Below are positions 54,934-64,000 of a stretch of 64,000 nucleotides of DNA, one piece after another (position 1 is the stretch's first letter; each line of letters opens with the position of its first letter). Under the pieces are notes generated by a model that searched no databases, had not been told where the DNA came from, and saw nothing but the letters and a program-made list of their open reading frames with translations. Where the stretch lies: contig NZ_CP089391.1 of assembly GCF_027594865.1 (NCBI RefSeq), forward strand, positions 4,060,501 through 4,124,500, in the 5' to 3' direction. This DNA comes from Bradyrhizobium xenonodulans (GTDB lineage Bacteria; Pseudomonadota; Alphaproteobacteria; Rhizobiales; Xanthobacteraceae). Both the position numbers and the translations under genes were made by a program.

Positions 54934-56571
54934 CTACGCCTCGAAATTGCCGGCGCGGAAATCCATCGCGAAGGCCGGCGATGCCTTCCACTTGATCGAC
55001 TTCGGCTTGGCCGTGAAGGTCGCGTTCTGGTGCAGCACGGTGTAGGCGGGATCCTCGCGCTCGGCGATCTCCAGCATACGATGGAACGCCTTCTTGCGGG
55101 CGGCGCGATCGGTCGAGGTCTCCAGGAACTCCGAGAGCTTGTTCAGCTCGACATTGGTCCACTCGCCGATCTGCTGCTGCTGACCGTTCGGGCCGTGCTG
55201 GGCAACCAGCGACGAGACGGGATCGTTGAAGGCGGCCGAGTTCGACCAGTCGCGCACCGCGCGGGTCGGCGCACGCTCCATGATCTGCGACCAGTTCTCC
55301 TTGGTCTCGATCTGGACGTTGAGGCCGACCGACTTCCACATCTCGACCAGCACCTGCGCGGTCGCGACCTGGTTGGTGTAGTAGTTGTTGAGCAGGCGAT
55401 AGGGAATCGGATCGCCCTTGTAATTGGCCTGCTTCAACAGATCCTGCGCAAGCTTGGGGTCATAGGCCGGCACGCTCCAGTCGGCGTTGAACATGTCGCC
55501 GTAGAATTCCCACTGCAGCCCCTTCGGCACGCGGGTGCGGCCGGCCCACAGGCTGTCGACGATCGCCTGGCGGTCGATCGCGTGGGTGAAGGCGCGACGC
55601 ACCAGCGGATTGGCGAGCACGGCGTGGTTCTTGTCGAACACGGTCAGGCGGTGGTTGAGAATGGTGCCGCCCTGCACTTCGAACGCGGAATTCTTCTCGA
55701 TGCCGGCGATCTGGTCCGGCGGGATGTCGCAGGCGAACTGGTATTCGCCCGACAAGAGCCCGTTGATGCGGCTCGCGACTTCAGGGACTTCGAGGAAACG
55801 GATGCGCTTGAGCGGCGGACGGCCGCCCCAATATTCGTCATGGGCTTCGAGGGTCAGCGACACGTCGGGCTTGAGCTCGACGACCTTGTACGGACCGGTC
55901 GTCACAGGCTTGCGCGCCCAGTCGAGATAGCTCGCGGCCTGCTCCCAGGCCCGGCGGTTCATGATGTCGGAGCCGTAGCGCGAGAGGCGGCCTTCGATCG
56001 TGACGTCGGGCGTCGCGTTGTAGAAGCGCACCGTGTACTTGTCGACGGCATCGACGCGCACGAGGTCGGGCCAGATGCGGCGGGCAACGGCGGGCACGTC
56101 CGGCGGCAGCTCCTTGCCCGGACGCGGCGTCGGGATCTTCTCGAAGGCCTGGATGGTGGAGCGGCTCTTGGCCTCGCTCTCGCCGAACATGCGCTCGCGG
56201 CTGAAGGTGAAGACGACGTCTTCGGCCGTGAGCTCGTCGCCGTTGTGGAACTTGACGCCCTGACGCAGTTTCACCTCGACGGTCTGATCGTCGATGCGGC
56301 GCCATTCGGTGGCAAGGCCCGGCACGGCCTCGAGGCTGCCGCGCCAGTTCTTGGAAATCAGGCCTTCCCAGATCGAGGAGAAGAACACGCGCTCGCCGAC
56401 ATTGGACTGCTCGCGCAGCACGTCGAGCACGTTCGAGTTCGTGACCTTCTGCACGGCGATCGTCACCGACGGACGATTGTCGGCCTGCCCGATCGCAAAG
56501 CGCGGCAGCAGCAGCGTGCCGGCGGCAGCGCCGCCGGACTTCAGGATGGTGCGACGGGTGAGTTTGCTCAT
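54934..56571 (-). CDS. ABC transporter substrate-binding protein (SBP family 5)
   Basis: A 545-aa periplasmic receptor with a Tat-like signal (RRTILKSGGAAAGTLLLP), then the family-5 pattern VEVKLRQGVKFHNGDELTAE, ITNRLTV-like middle region, RRAFTHAIDRQAIVDSLWAG and VPKGLQWEFYGDM. It binds a peptide, glycoside or similar ligand. The upstream isomerase-like gene hints at a sugar-derived substrate. Confidence 0.93.
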   Translation of the reverse strand: MSKLTRRTILKSGGAAAGTLLLPRFAIGQADNRPSVTIAVQKVTNSNVLDVLREQSNVGERVFFSSIWEGLISKNWRGSLEAVPGLATEWRRIDDQTVEVKLRQGVKFHNGDELTAEDVVFTFSRERMFGESEAKSRSTIQAFEKIPTPRPGKELPPDVPAVARRIWPDLVRVDAVDKYTVRFYNATPDVTIEGRLSRYGSDIMNRRAWEQAASYLDWARKPVTTGPYKVVELKPDVSLTLEAHDEYWGGRPPLKRIRFLEVPEVASRINGLLSGEYQFACDIPPDQIAGIEKNSAFEVQGGTILNHRLTVFDKNHAVLANPLVRRAFTHAIDRQAIVDSLWAGRTRVPKGLQWEFYGDMFNADWSVPAYDPKLAQDLLKQANYKGDPIPYRLLNNYYTNQVATAQVLVEMWKSVGLNVQIETKENWSQIMERAPTRAVRDWSNSAAFNDPVSSLVAQHGPNGQQQQIGEWTNVELNKLSEFLETSTDRAARKKAFHRMLEIAEREDPAYTVLHQNATFTAKPKSIKWKASPAFAMDFRAGNFEA

Positions 56572-56601
56572 GACGGGAATCCCTGCCCTCTGTGATGCCG
56601 T

Positions 56602-57417
56602 TTATTCAGCGAGACCGAGCGCGGCGAGATGGGCTGCGCCGGCGCGGACGTCGTCGTGGTTGCGGAGCTCGAGGATCAGCCGCGGGTTGGAATTCAGCCG
56701 GCCAAGTGCGCGGAACACGGCGACCCACGGAATATTGCCCTCGCCCGGCGCCCAGTGCCGGTCGGCGAAGCCGTCGGTGTCCTGGAGATGGACATGCGTC
56801 AGCATGTCGCCGGCGGTCTCGACGTAGTAATCGACCGGCGGCGCACCCGTGGAGACATGGGCGTAATTGGCGTGTCCGGTGTCGAGCGAGACGCGGACCT
56901 CGCTGCTTTCGAGCGCCTTGGCGAGGCGCACGCGATCGCGCGGATCCTTGTCCTCGATGTTCTCGATCACGATCTCGCAGCCGATCGTTTCGGCACGCGC
57001 AATCACCTCGGCAAGCGTCGCCTTGACGCGCTCGACCAGATTGCCGCGGGCGTCCGGATAGAGATCGAGATTGTTGTGGTCCCAGGTCGTGAACGGCGAA
57101 TGGATCACCATCTGCGTCGCGCCGAGGAATTCGGCGGCGTCGAGGCCCTGAAGCAGGCGCTTGGTCACCGCCTGGCGGATCAAGGGATCATGGCTGTCAA
57201 TCTTGAAGCCCCAGAACGGGCCGTGAATGCCGAGCCGGCCGGTATGGCCCGAGAGCATCTGCTTGATCTCGCTGGCGGCACTCCGCCAATCGCCGTCGAG
57301 CAGATCCGCGCGGAAAAAATCCTGGATTTCGAGATCGCGCTGCCGTTCCAGAAGCCAGTCGCGGTGGGCGGGGATCGACTTGATGGATAATGCGGCGCCC
57401 AACACCGGCTTCGACAT
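56602..57417 (-). CDS. Sugar phosphate isomerase/epimerase-type TIM barrel
   Basis: A 271-aa xylose-isomerase-like barrel: GIHGPFWGFKIDSHDPLIRQ, MVIHSPFTTWDHNNL, IVIENIEDKDPRD (metal Glu), VSLDTGHANYAHV (metal His/Asp), HVHLQDTDGFADRHWAPGEG and LILELRNHDD. It leads the ABC transporter operon by 30 bases to the binding protein, so it probably acts on the imported compound. The exact substrate is unknown. Confidence 0.87.
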   Translation of the reverse strand: MSKPVLGAALSIKSIPAHRDWLLERQRDLEIQDFFRADLLDGDWRSAASEIKQMLSGHTGRLGIHGPFWGFKIDSHDPLIRQAVTKRLLQGLDAAEFLGATQMVIHSPFTTWDHNNLDLYPDARGNLVERVKATLAEVIARAETIGCEIVIENIEDKDPRDRVRLAKALESSEVRVSLDTGHANYAHVSTGAPPVDYYVETAGDMLTHVHLQDTDGFADRHWAPGEGNIPWVAVFRALGRLNSNPRLILELRNHDDVRAGAAHLAALGLAE

Positions 57418-57750
57418 GGCTTGCTCCTTGACCGTCGACGATGACGGGAGCAGCGCTAGACCAGTTCAATGACAGGCCCGTGAAATACGGGTTTCGCAGC
57501 GCTGGGGAGATGTGGACATCCGGCCGCGTGCTGGGGATTCAGGCAAGCGCGACCACAACGCTGATGCCGAACGAACACAGGGCAAGCGGTATGTGTGTCC
57601 GTAGTGATCCGGAATGGAATCCTAACCATCCTTCGCGTACATCGCGGGACATCGATCGGCGGCCACTTCCACGGGCATCACCCTCTGATCGCGCTACATG
57701 GGGTTGGGGGACCACATGGGGCGGGGGAATGAAGGCTGGGGCAAGGTGAC
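57418..57750. other. Gene-free interval between isomerase and nadE genes
   Basis: About 330 bases without a supportable coding frame, containing a G-rich stretch (GGGGTTGGGGGACC) around 57700. No known RNA gene was recognised, but a strong hairpin with a T run on the plus strand follows at 57751, so a short plus-strand transcript is possible. Confidence 0.4.
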
Positions 57751-57790
57751 GAGGTCCGGACTCCTAGGCACTCCGGACCTCGAAACTTTT
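57751..57790 (+). terminator. Intrinsic-terminator-like hairpin (plus strand)
   Basis: GAGGTCCGGA (57751-57760) pairs with TCCGGACCTC (57772-57781), an 11-base loop between, followed by GAAACTTTTTAG with five T. The T run lies on the plus strand, where no protein gene reads toward it; the adjacent nadE gene is on the minus strand. Confidence 0.6.
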
Positions 57791-57805
57791 TAGATTGAAC
57801 GCAAT

Positions 57806-57841
57806 TTCGCGCCGCCGGCTCCATGAGCCGCGCGGCGCGAA
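57806..57841. other. Long inverted repeat downstream of nadE
   Basis: TTCGCGCCGC (57806-57815) pairs with GCGGCGCGAA (57832-57841), and inner CGGCTC with GAGCCG, making a long hairpin with one unpaired base near the middle. It lies 29 bases after the nadE stop and may stabilise or end that transcript, although no T run follows on the minus strand. Confidence 0.5.
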
Positions 57842-57870
57842 GTCGTTTTGGACACCTGCCCGATTGCCCG

Positions 57871-59904
<2,034 letters not shown>

Positions 59905-60042
59905 CGAGCGCAGTACCCTTAATCTTGTCGCGGCCGCAGCCGTCAGTTCCGGATCATATGTAGCCCATCGACCGGGTCCGGTGCAGGCCATCCGCCGTCA
60001 TGCATAACGGATTTGCGTGTTCGCCGGCCCGACCGGGCGACG

Positions 60043-61158
60043 TCAGGCACTGCGGGCCAGCACGCTGGAGAGGTCGTCGCGCAGCCATTCGGCGATCCGG
60101 GGCCAGACATGGGCGTGGGTGCGCGCGCCCATGAACAGGCCGAGATGATTGCTGGGCTCGGAGGCCACCGCAATGAAGGCCGGCGGCGTGCCGAGCAGAG
60201 CAGCGGTGGCAAGTGCCTGTGTGGCCGGCACGACGTCATCGTCGAGCCCGGCCAGCAGGAAGACCGGCGCCTTGATCGCCTTCAGATCGACCTCGCGGCC
60301 GAGTGCGACGAAGCGCCCGCTCGCGATCCGGTTGTCCCGGAAGATCCGGTTGACGATCTCCAGATAATACGCGCCGGGCAGATCGAGCGTCTCGGTATTC
60401 CAGCGGTCGAACCGCGCGAGCAGTGCTGCGCCCTCCTCGTCCGAGAGGTCCTTCTGCAACGCCACCGCGATATCGTCATGGCTGGGCGTCTTGGACCAGA
60501 AGCGCAGCATCTCCTCGCCGCTGACATTGCCGCCGCCGCGCGCAACGAGCTGGTCGTAGACCGCCTCGGGCGCGTTGCGCACCAGCCGCGACAGCGCGGA
60601 GTCGATCGAGAGGTCGACGGGCGCGCCGACCAGGACCAGCCGCCGCACCTTGGCGGGAAAACGCGCCGCGTAGAGCAGCGATAGCCAGCCGCCCTGGCAC
60701 AGGCCGACCAGATCGACCGGCGCGCCGATCTCGTCGATGGCAACGTTGAGATCGCCGAGATAGCTGTCAATCGTGAGATGGCGCATGTCCGGCGTGGCGG
60801 AGCGCCAGTCAGTGAGATAGACCCGGTCGATGCCTCCCTCTTGCAACGACTGCACCACGCTGTGGCCGGGCGCGAAATCCGCGATCAGGGCACGATGCAG
60901 CGCATAGGGCGCGCAGACCAGGGCCGGCTGACCGGACTGCTTCCGCGTATAATCGCGCAGACGCATGGTTGTGAGCTCCAGCGCGACGGAGTTTGGCGTC
61001 GTCCATGGCAACGTGCCGGCGGCCGGCTCCGGCGAGCTGCGATCGACCCACCAGAGACATGCGTCCATGGCGAGCCGCGCCGCCGCAAACGGCCATAGCA
61101 GCGGATCACCCGGAGCATGCTCCGGTCCGCCCTGCCGTTTGCCGCTCTTCTCCACCAT
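60043..61158 (-). CDS. PhaC-like alpha/beta hydrolase with Cys nucleophile
   Basis: A 371-aa protein resembling PHA synthase/depolymerase-type enzymes: LLWPFAAARLAMDACLWW, PALVCAPYALHRALIADFAP, YLTDWRSATPDMR, the nucleophile elbow VDLVGLCQGGWLSLLY with C154, an acid in LAGLDDDVVPATQ and the His in EPSNHLGLFMG. The Cys-Asp-His set matches the PhaC class. It may polymerise, hydrolyse or otherwise process 3-hydroxyacyl thioesters. The start at 61158 is chosen because the region before it is low-complexity. Confidence 0.85.
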   Translation of the reverse strand: MVEKSGKRQGGPEHAPGDPLLWPFAAARLAMDACLWWVDRSSPEPAAGTLPWTTPNSVALELTTMRLRDYTRKQSGQPALVCAPYALHRALIADFAPGHSVVQSLQEGGIDRVYLTDWRSATPDMRHLTIDSYLGDLNVAIDEIGAPVDLVGLCQGGWLSLLYAARFPAKVRRLVLVGAPVDLSIDSALSRLVRNAPEAVYDQLVARGGGNVSGEEMLRFWSKTPSHDDIAVALQKDLSDEEGAALLARFDRWNTETLDLPGAYYLEIVNRIFRDNRIASGRFVALGREVDLKAIKAPVFLLAGLDDDVVPATQALATAALLGTPPAFIAVASEPSNHLGLFMGARTHAHVWPRIAEWLRDDLSSVLARSA

Positions 61159-61174
61159 GCTTATCCTGCAATCC

Positions 61175-61801
61175 TCACAGGAACGCCTCGAGACTAACGA
61201 CCGAGATGCCGCGCTCGCGAAAACTCTGATGGGTCGCGGCCACCGAGCCTTCGAGATCGATGCCGCGGCATGCGTCCTCGATGACGGCGACCTCGAAGGC
61301 TGCCTTGCGGGCATCTTCCGCCGAGAAGCGGACGCAGAAGTCCAACGCGAGGCCAGCAACGAACACGGTCTTCAACTCGCGTTCGCGCAGATATCCGAGC
61401 AAGCCGGTCGGCGTCTTGTGGTCGTTCTCGAACAGCGCCGAATAGGAGTCGATGCCGCGGCGAAAGCCCTTGCGTACCACGATATTTGCTCCGATGACGT
61501 CGAGCTCCCGGTGGAATTCGGCACCCGCCGTGCCCTGCACGCAGTGTGTCGGCCAGAGCACCTGGGTGCCGTAGTCGAGCTCGATGGTCTGGAACGGCTG
61601 CTTGCCCGCATGGTTCGCCGCGAACGAGACATGGTCCCCCGGATGCCAGTCCTGGGTCAGCACGACATTGGTGAATTTTTGGGCGATTCGGTTGATGGCC
61701 GGGACAACCTTCTCGCCGCCGGGGACGGCGAGCGCTCCGCCGGTGCAGAAATCGTTCTGCACGTCGATCGCCAGCAGCACGTCGCGGTTGGAAATCTTCA
61801 T
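61175..61801 (-). CDS. pncA: Nicotinamidase/pyrazinamidase
   Basis: A 208-aa cysteine hydrolase converting nicotinamide to nicotinate. The catalytic triad is D13 (IDVQNDF), K111 (VVRKGF) and C156 (ALDFCVRFS); metal ligands are D51, H53 and H57 (DWHPGDH). With nadE 1.3 kb away it forms an NAD salvage theme on the same strand. It starts at ATG 61801. Confidence 0.94.
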   Translation of the reverse strand: MKISNRDVLLAIDVQNDFCTGGALAVPGGEKVVPAINRIAQKFTNVVLTQDWHPGDHVSFAANHAGKQPFQTIELDYGTQVLWPTHCVQGTAGAEFHRELDVIGANIVVRKGFRRGIDSYSALFENDHKTPTGLLGYLRERELKTVFVAGLALDFCVRFSAEDARKAAFEVAVIEDACRGIDLEGSVAATHQSFRERGISVVSLEAFL

Positions 61802-62066
61802 CGTGAGGTCCCATTCCAGCCGTCCGGCGCGACAGGCACCGAAGCGCTCCTGTCCAATGTCGATCTTCCCGCGCCGCTTCGCAACCACCGACGACGTGCG
61901 CCGATGTCGCGCAAACGGCGCCCCTCGTCACTGGGATGCAACGGTTTGGCCTCATCCGAGTTGACTAGGTCCACCCAAGGACGGAATCTAAATACCGTTC
62001 GCAATCTGCGGATCGGAATGGAGCGGAGGAAACGGTTCCCGCAAGCCTGCACGGCGCGGCAGCCTC

Positions 62067-63059
62067 ATGGTCATGACTATCGGCAAGACAGGGCAAATTC
62101 TTCTCGCCGACATCGGCGGCACCAATGCGCGTTTCGCGCTGAGCCGGAGCGACTCGGGCAATGGCGACCAGACCGGCCCGATCGACTATGTGAAGGTCGC
62201 CGACTTCCCGACCGTTCGGGAGGCCATCACCGACGTTCTCGCGCGGCGATCCGAGGGTAAGCAGCCCGCACGGGCCGTGCTGGCCGTCGCGGGACCCGTG
62301 ACCAACAACCGCTGCGTCATGACCAACAGTCCATGGGTCATCGACGGCAACGAGCTTCAGCCCGCCCTCGGCTTCGACAGCGTGCACGTGCTCAACGATT
62401 TCGAGGTGGTGGCGTGGTCCCTGCCCGCCTTGCAGCCCGCCGACCTGATCTCGCTCGGCGGACAGGATGGCCTTCCCGGGGAGCCGCTGCTGGTGGTCGG
62501 CCCCGGAACCGGCTTTGGCGTCTCCTGTCTGGTCGAACGCCATGGCGCCCGGCTGGCGGTCGTCACCGAGGCCGGGCACGCGACTTTGCCGGCGGAGAAC
62601 GAGCGCGAAGAGCATGTGATCGCCTGTCTGCGCAAGCGTCTCGGCCATGTCTCCATCGAGCGCGGCGCGCTCTCCGGCTCGGGCTTGCAAAGCCTCTACG
62701 AGGCCCTGGCGGAGGTCGACGGCGCCCAGGTGCCGCACCGCGATGCGGCCGCCATCACCAAGGCGGCACTGGAGGGCAGTTGCCCCGTCAGCCGCGCGAC
62801 GCTGGAGATGTTTTGCGCCATCCTCGGCTCGGTCGCGGGCAATCTCGCGGTGACCTTTGGCGCGCGCGGCGGCGTCTATATCGCCGGCGGGATCGCGCCG
62901 CGGTTTCCGGACTTCCTTGCGGCCTCGGCCTTCCGCGCGCGCTTCGAGGCCAAGGGACGCTTCCAGGATTACTTGCGCAACATCCCGACCAGGCTGGTCA
63001 CGAAGCCCGATGCCAGCTTCCTCGGCCTGAAGATGTTTGCCGACCACAATCCGGATTGA
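62067..63059 (+). CDS. glk: Glucokinase
   Basis: A 330-aa ROK-unlike, bacterial Glk-family kinase that phosphorylates glucose. Motifs: LADIGGTNARFALS (ATP phosphate), ARAVLAVAGPVTNN, LNDFEVVAWSLPAL, VVGPGTGFGVSCL, EAGHATLPAENERE and GGVYIAGGIAPRF, with FRARFEAKGRF near the end. It diverges from pncA with 265 bases between. The start at 62067 has a second ATG two codons later. Confidence 0.93.
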   Translation: MVMTIGKTGQILLADIGGTNARFALSRSDSGNGDQTGPIDYVKVADFPTVREAITDVLARRSEGKQPARAVLAVAGPVTNNRCVMTNSPWVIDGNELQPALGFDSVHVLNDFEVVAWSLPALQPADLISLGGQDGLPGEPLLVVGPGTGFGVSCLVERHGARLAVVTEAGHATLPAENEREEHVIACLRKRLGHVSIERGALSGSGLQSLYEALAEVDGAQVPHRDAAAITKAALEGSCPVSRATLEMFCAILGSVAGNLAVTFGARGGVYIAGGIAPRFPDFLAASAFRARFEAKGRFQDYLRNIPTRLVTKPDASFLGLKMFADHNPD

Positions 63060-63196
63060 GGCACAAGCGCCCTCCGGTTCCAGTCATGCACAGCTGATTG
63101 CAGCGCACGCGCGGTTCCACGCAGGATCGTGCTTGCCCGTTTGTGTCCGATGAGAAACAATTGCCGGAGTGTGTGGCGTAGTTGCGGGGGCGTGAC

Positions 63197-63400
63197 ATGC
63201 GTAAGCAGGATCTGGGTTTCGACTATCACCGCTATCATCGCCTGCTGACCGAGGCGGACGACGACGACAAGCGGCTGGCCCTGATCGAGCTCCTGATCGA
63301 GGAGAAGGCGCGCGACCGCCTGGCCGCACAGCGCGCCTCGGATCGCGCGGCCATGACGGCCCATACCATCGCCACGGTACTGAGGAACGGCCGCAACTGA
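63197..63400 (+). CDS. Small hypothetical protein, 67 aa
   Basis: A charged helical protein: KQDLGFDYHRYHRLLTEADD, KRLALIELLIEEKARDRLAA and a C-terminal ATVLRNGRN. The ATG at 63197 has a GGGGGCG leader; a longer TTG-start frame is not preferred. No domain recognised. Confidence 0.55.
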   Translation: MRKQDLGFDYHRYHRLLTEADDDDKRLALIELLIEEKARDRLAAQRASDRAAMTAHTIATVLRNGRN

Positions 63401-63540
63401 GACTTGCAGGGCCGTTCGCCGCTCGCGGCAAACACGCAACCGATTGCGATTCCATTAACGATCCCTCGAAAGCTGACGTCAAACCTTTTGCTCTAAGAGT
63501 TCCCTCACCTGATGCAATTCAGGGATCAACAAAGGGGGGA

Positions 63541-63702
63541 ATGAACATGAGCATGATTTCGCTCGCCGCGATGCCGGCTGCCGTCGAAACGCGTTTTACC
63601 AATTCGTCGTTCAAAACCATCTTGCTGTTCTGCTGCGTGGGCCTGGTCGCCTCGCTCGGCCTGATGGCGCACGGCATCGACCTCGGCGCCGGCCTGATGT
63701 GA
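63541..63702 (+). CDS. Small membrane protein, 53 aa
   Basis: Begins NMSMISLAAMPAAVETRF, then a hydrophobic helix LLFCCVGLVASLGLMA (about 31-46) and ends GIDLGAGLM. An excellent ribosome binding site AAAGGGGGGA precedes ATG 63541, and a strong terminator follows at 63728, making a complete one-gene unit. I recall close relatives in Bradyrhizobium. Function unknown. Confidence 0.7.
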   Translation: MNMSMISLAAMPAAVETRFTNSSFKTILLFCCVGLVASLGLMAHGIDLGAGLM

Positions 63703-63727
63703 GATTGCAACACGTTCTTTCGCCAAA

Positions 63728-63754
63728 TGGCCGCCCCTTACGGGCGGCCATTTT
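63728..63754 (+). terminator. Intrinsic terminator after the small membrane protein gene
   Basis: TGGCCGCCC (63728-63736) and GGGCGGCCA (63742-63750) form a 9-bp stem with a 5-base loop, followed by TTTT. It lies 25 bases after the stop at 63702. The reverse side has AAA before the stem, so it may also serve the convergent response-regulator gene. Confidence 0.8.
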
Positions 63755-63797
63755 CATTGGCGATCTCGATGAGCGGTCCTCTCAACGCGGTGCCTGC

Positions 63798-64000
63798 TCA
63801 ATGCGGCGCCTTGCCGGCCGCCCCCGGAAACAGCGAGTCGATCATCGTCTTGAGCTGATCGAGGGAAATCGGCTTGCGCAGGATCGGCCGGCGCCGGAGC
63901 AAGGACGGCAGCAGCTCCGGCCCGTAGCCGGTGGCAAACAGGAACGGCTTGCCGCGGCGCTCGATCAGGTCGGCGACGGGATCGACGTAGAGGCCCTTCA
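63798..64000 (-). CDS. Response regulator receiver domain (C-terminal end only)
   Basis: The last 67 codons, through the stop at 63798, read VADLIERRGKPFLFATGYGP, LLRRRPILRKPISLDQLKTM and a short tail. PFLFATGYG corresponds to receiver beta-4 and its conserved Thr region, and RKPIS to the conserved Lys-Pro of receiver domains. No output domain follows, so this is a single-domain or N-terminal-output regulator. The rest lies outside the window. Confidence 0.8.
   Translation of the reverse strand, partial: KGLYVDPVADLIERRGKPFLFATGYGPELLPSLLRRRPILRKPISLDQLKTMIDSLFPGAAGKAPH

Overview
The window is high-GC alphaproteobacterial DNA, most likely from Bradyrhizobium or a close relative. This rests on the housekeeping order D-Ala-D-Ala carboxypeptidase-tmk-holB-metG-tatD-MBL hydrolase, a DUF1476 ATPase-inhibitor gene, many tiny proteins typical of that genus, and several FixK/FNR-type palindromes of the TTGA-N6-TCAA form. 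No IS element, integrase, CRISPR array, rRNA or replication origin was seen. One tRNA gene, tRNA-Ser(TGA), is present.

Layout. 1-2434: a TRAP transporter operon on the minus strand (DctQ, DctM, and DctP cut by the window edge). 2607-9236: the housekeeping operon. 9390-10346: an epoxide hydrolase-like gene. 10315-12625: an operon of three phage-tail-collar (microcystin-dependent-protein-like) genes followed by a GNAT acetyltransferase. It diverges from a giant 13-repeat IPT/TIG autotransporter (12998-18369) that carries a one-base frameshift in a G tract. 18415-23158: an RlpA-like lipoprotein, small proteins, a YqhA-family membrane protein, DUF1476, and a frameshifted DJ-1/PfpI gene. 23190-25546: a composite of broken oxidase genes (5'-truncated multicopper oxidase, a short flavoprotein-like scrap, a 3'-truncated unknown). 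25756-33247: a DUF900 hydrolase, DUF2786, many small lineage-specific proteins, the tRNA and a phasin.

33275-47270 is the most coherent functional block, an apparent low-oxygen/PHB-acetate island. Four FixK-like boxes (36711, 38317, 45487, 46658) sit in front of or between a double alpha/beta hydrolase-hydrolase-phasin operon, an alpha/beta hydrolase plus partner gene, a CoA-transferase-MaoC operon, a DUF3141-pta-ackA-fabI operon, and a divergent AI-2E permease/GNAT pair. Together these would let cells handle acyl-CoA/acyl-phosphate and storage polymer when oxygen is limiting (inference).

47458-49166 holds small secreted proteins and decayed small genes. 49167-57417 holds ilvD and a dipeptide-type ABC importer operon led by a sugar-phosphate isomerase-like gene. 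57871-61801 holds NAD synthetase, a PhaC-like Cys hydrolase and nicotinamidase. 62067-64000 holds glucokinase, two small proteins and the C-terminal end of a response regulator.

The strongest candidates for an undescribed system are the three-collar-protein/GNAT operon facing the TIG-repeat autotransporter, and the FixK-box island. Several apparent frameshifts, two of them clear single-base losses in G/C runs, mean that sequence error must be kept in mind when judging broken genes.
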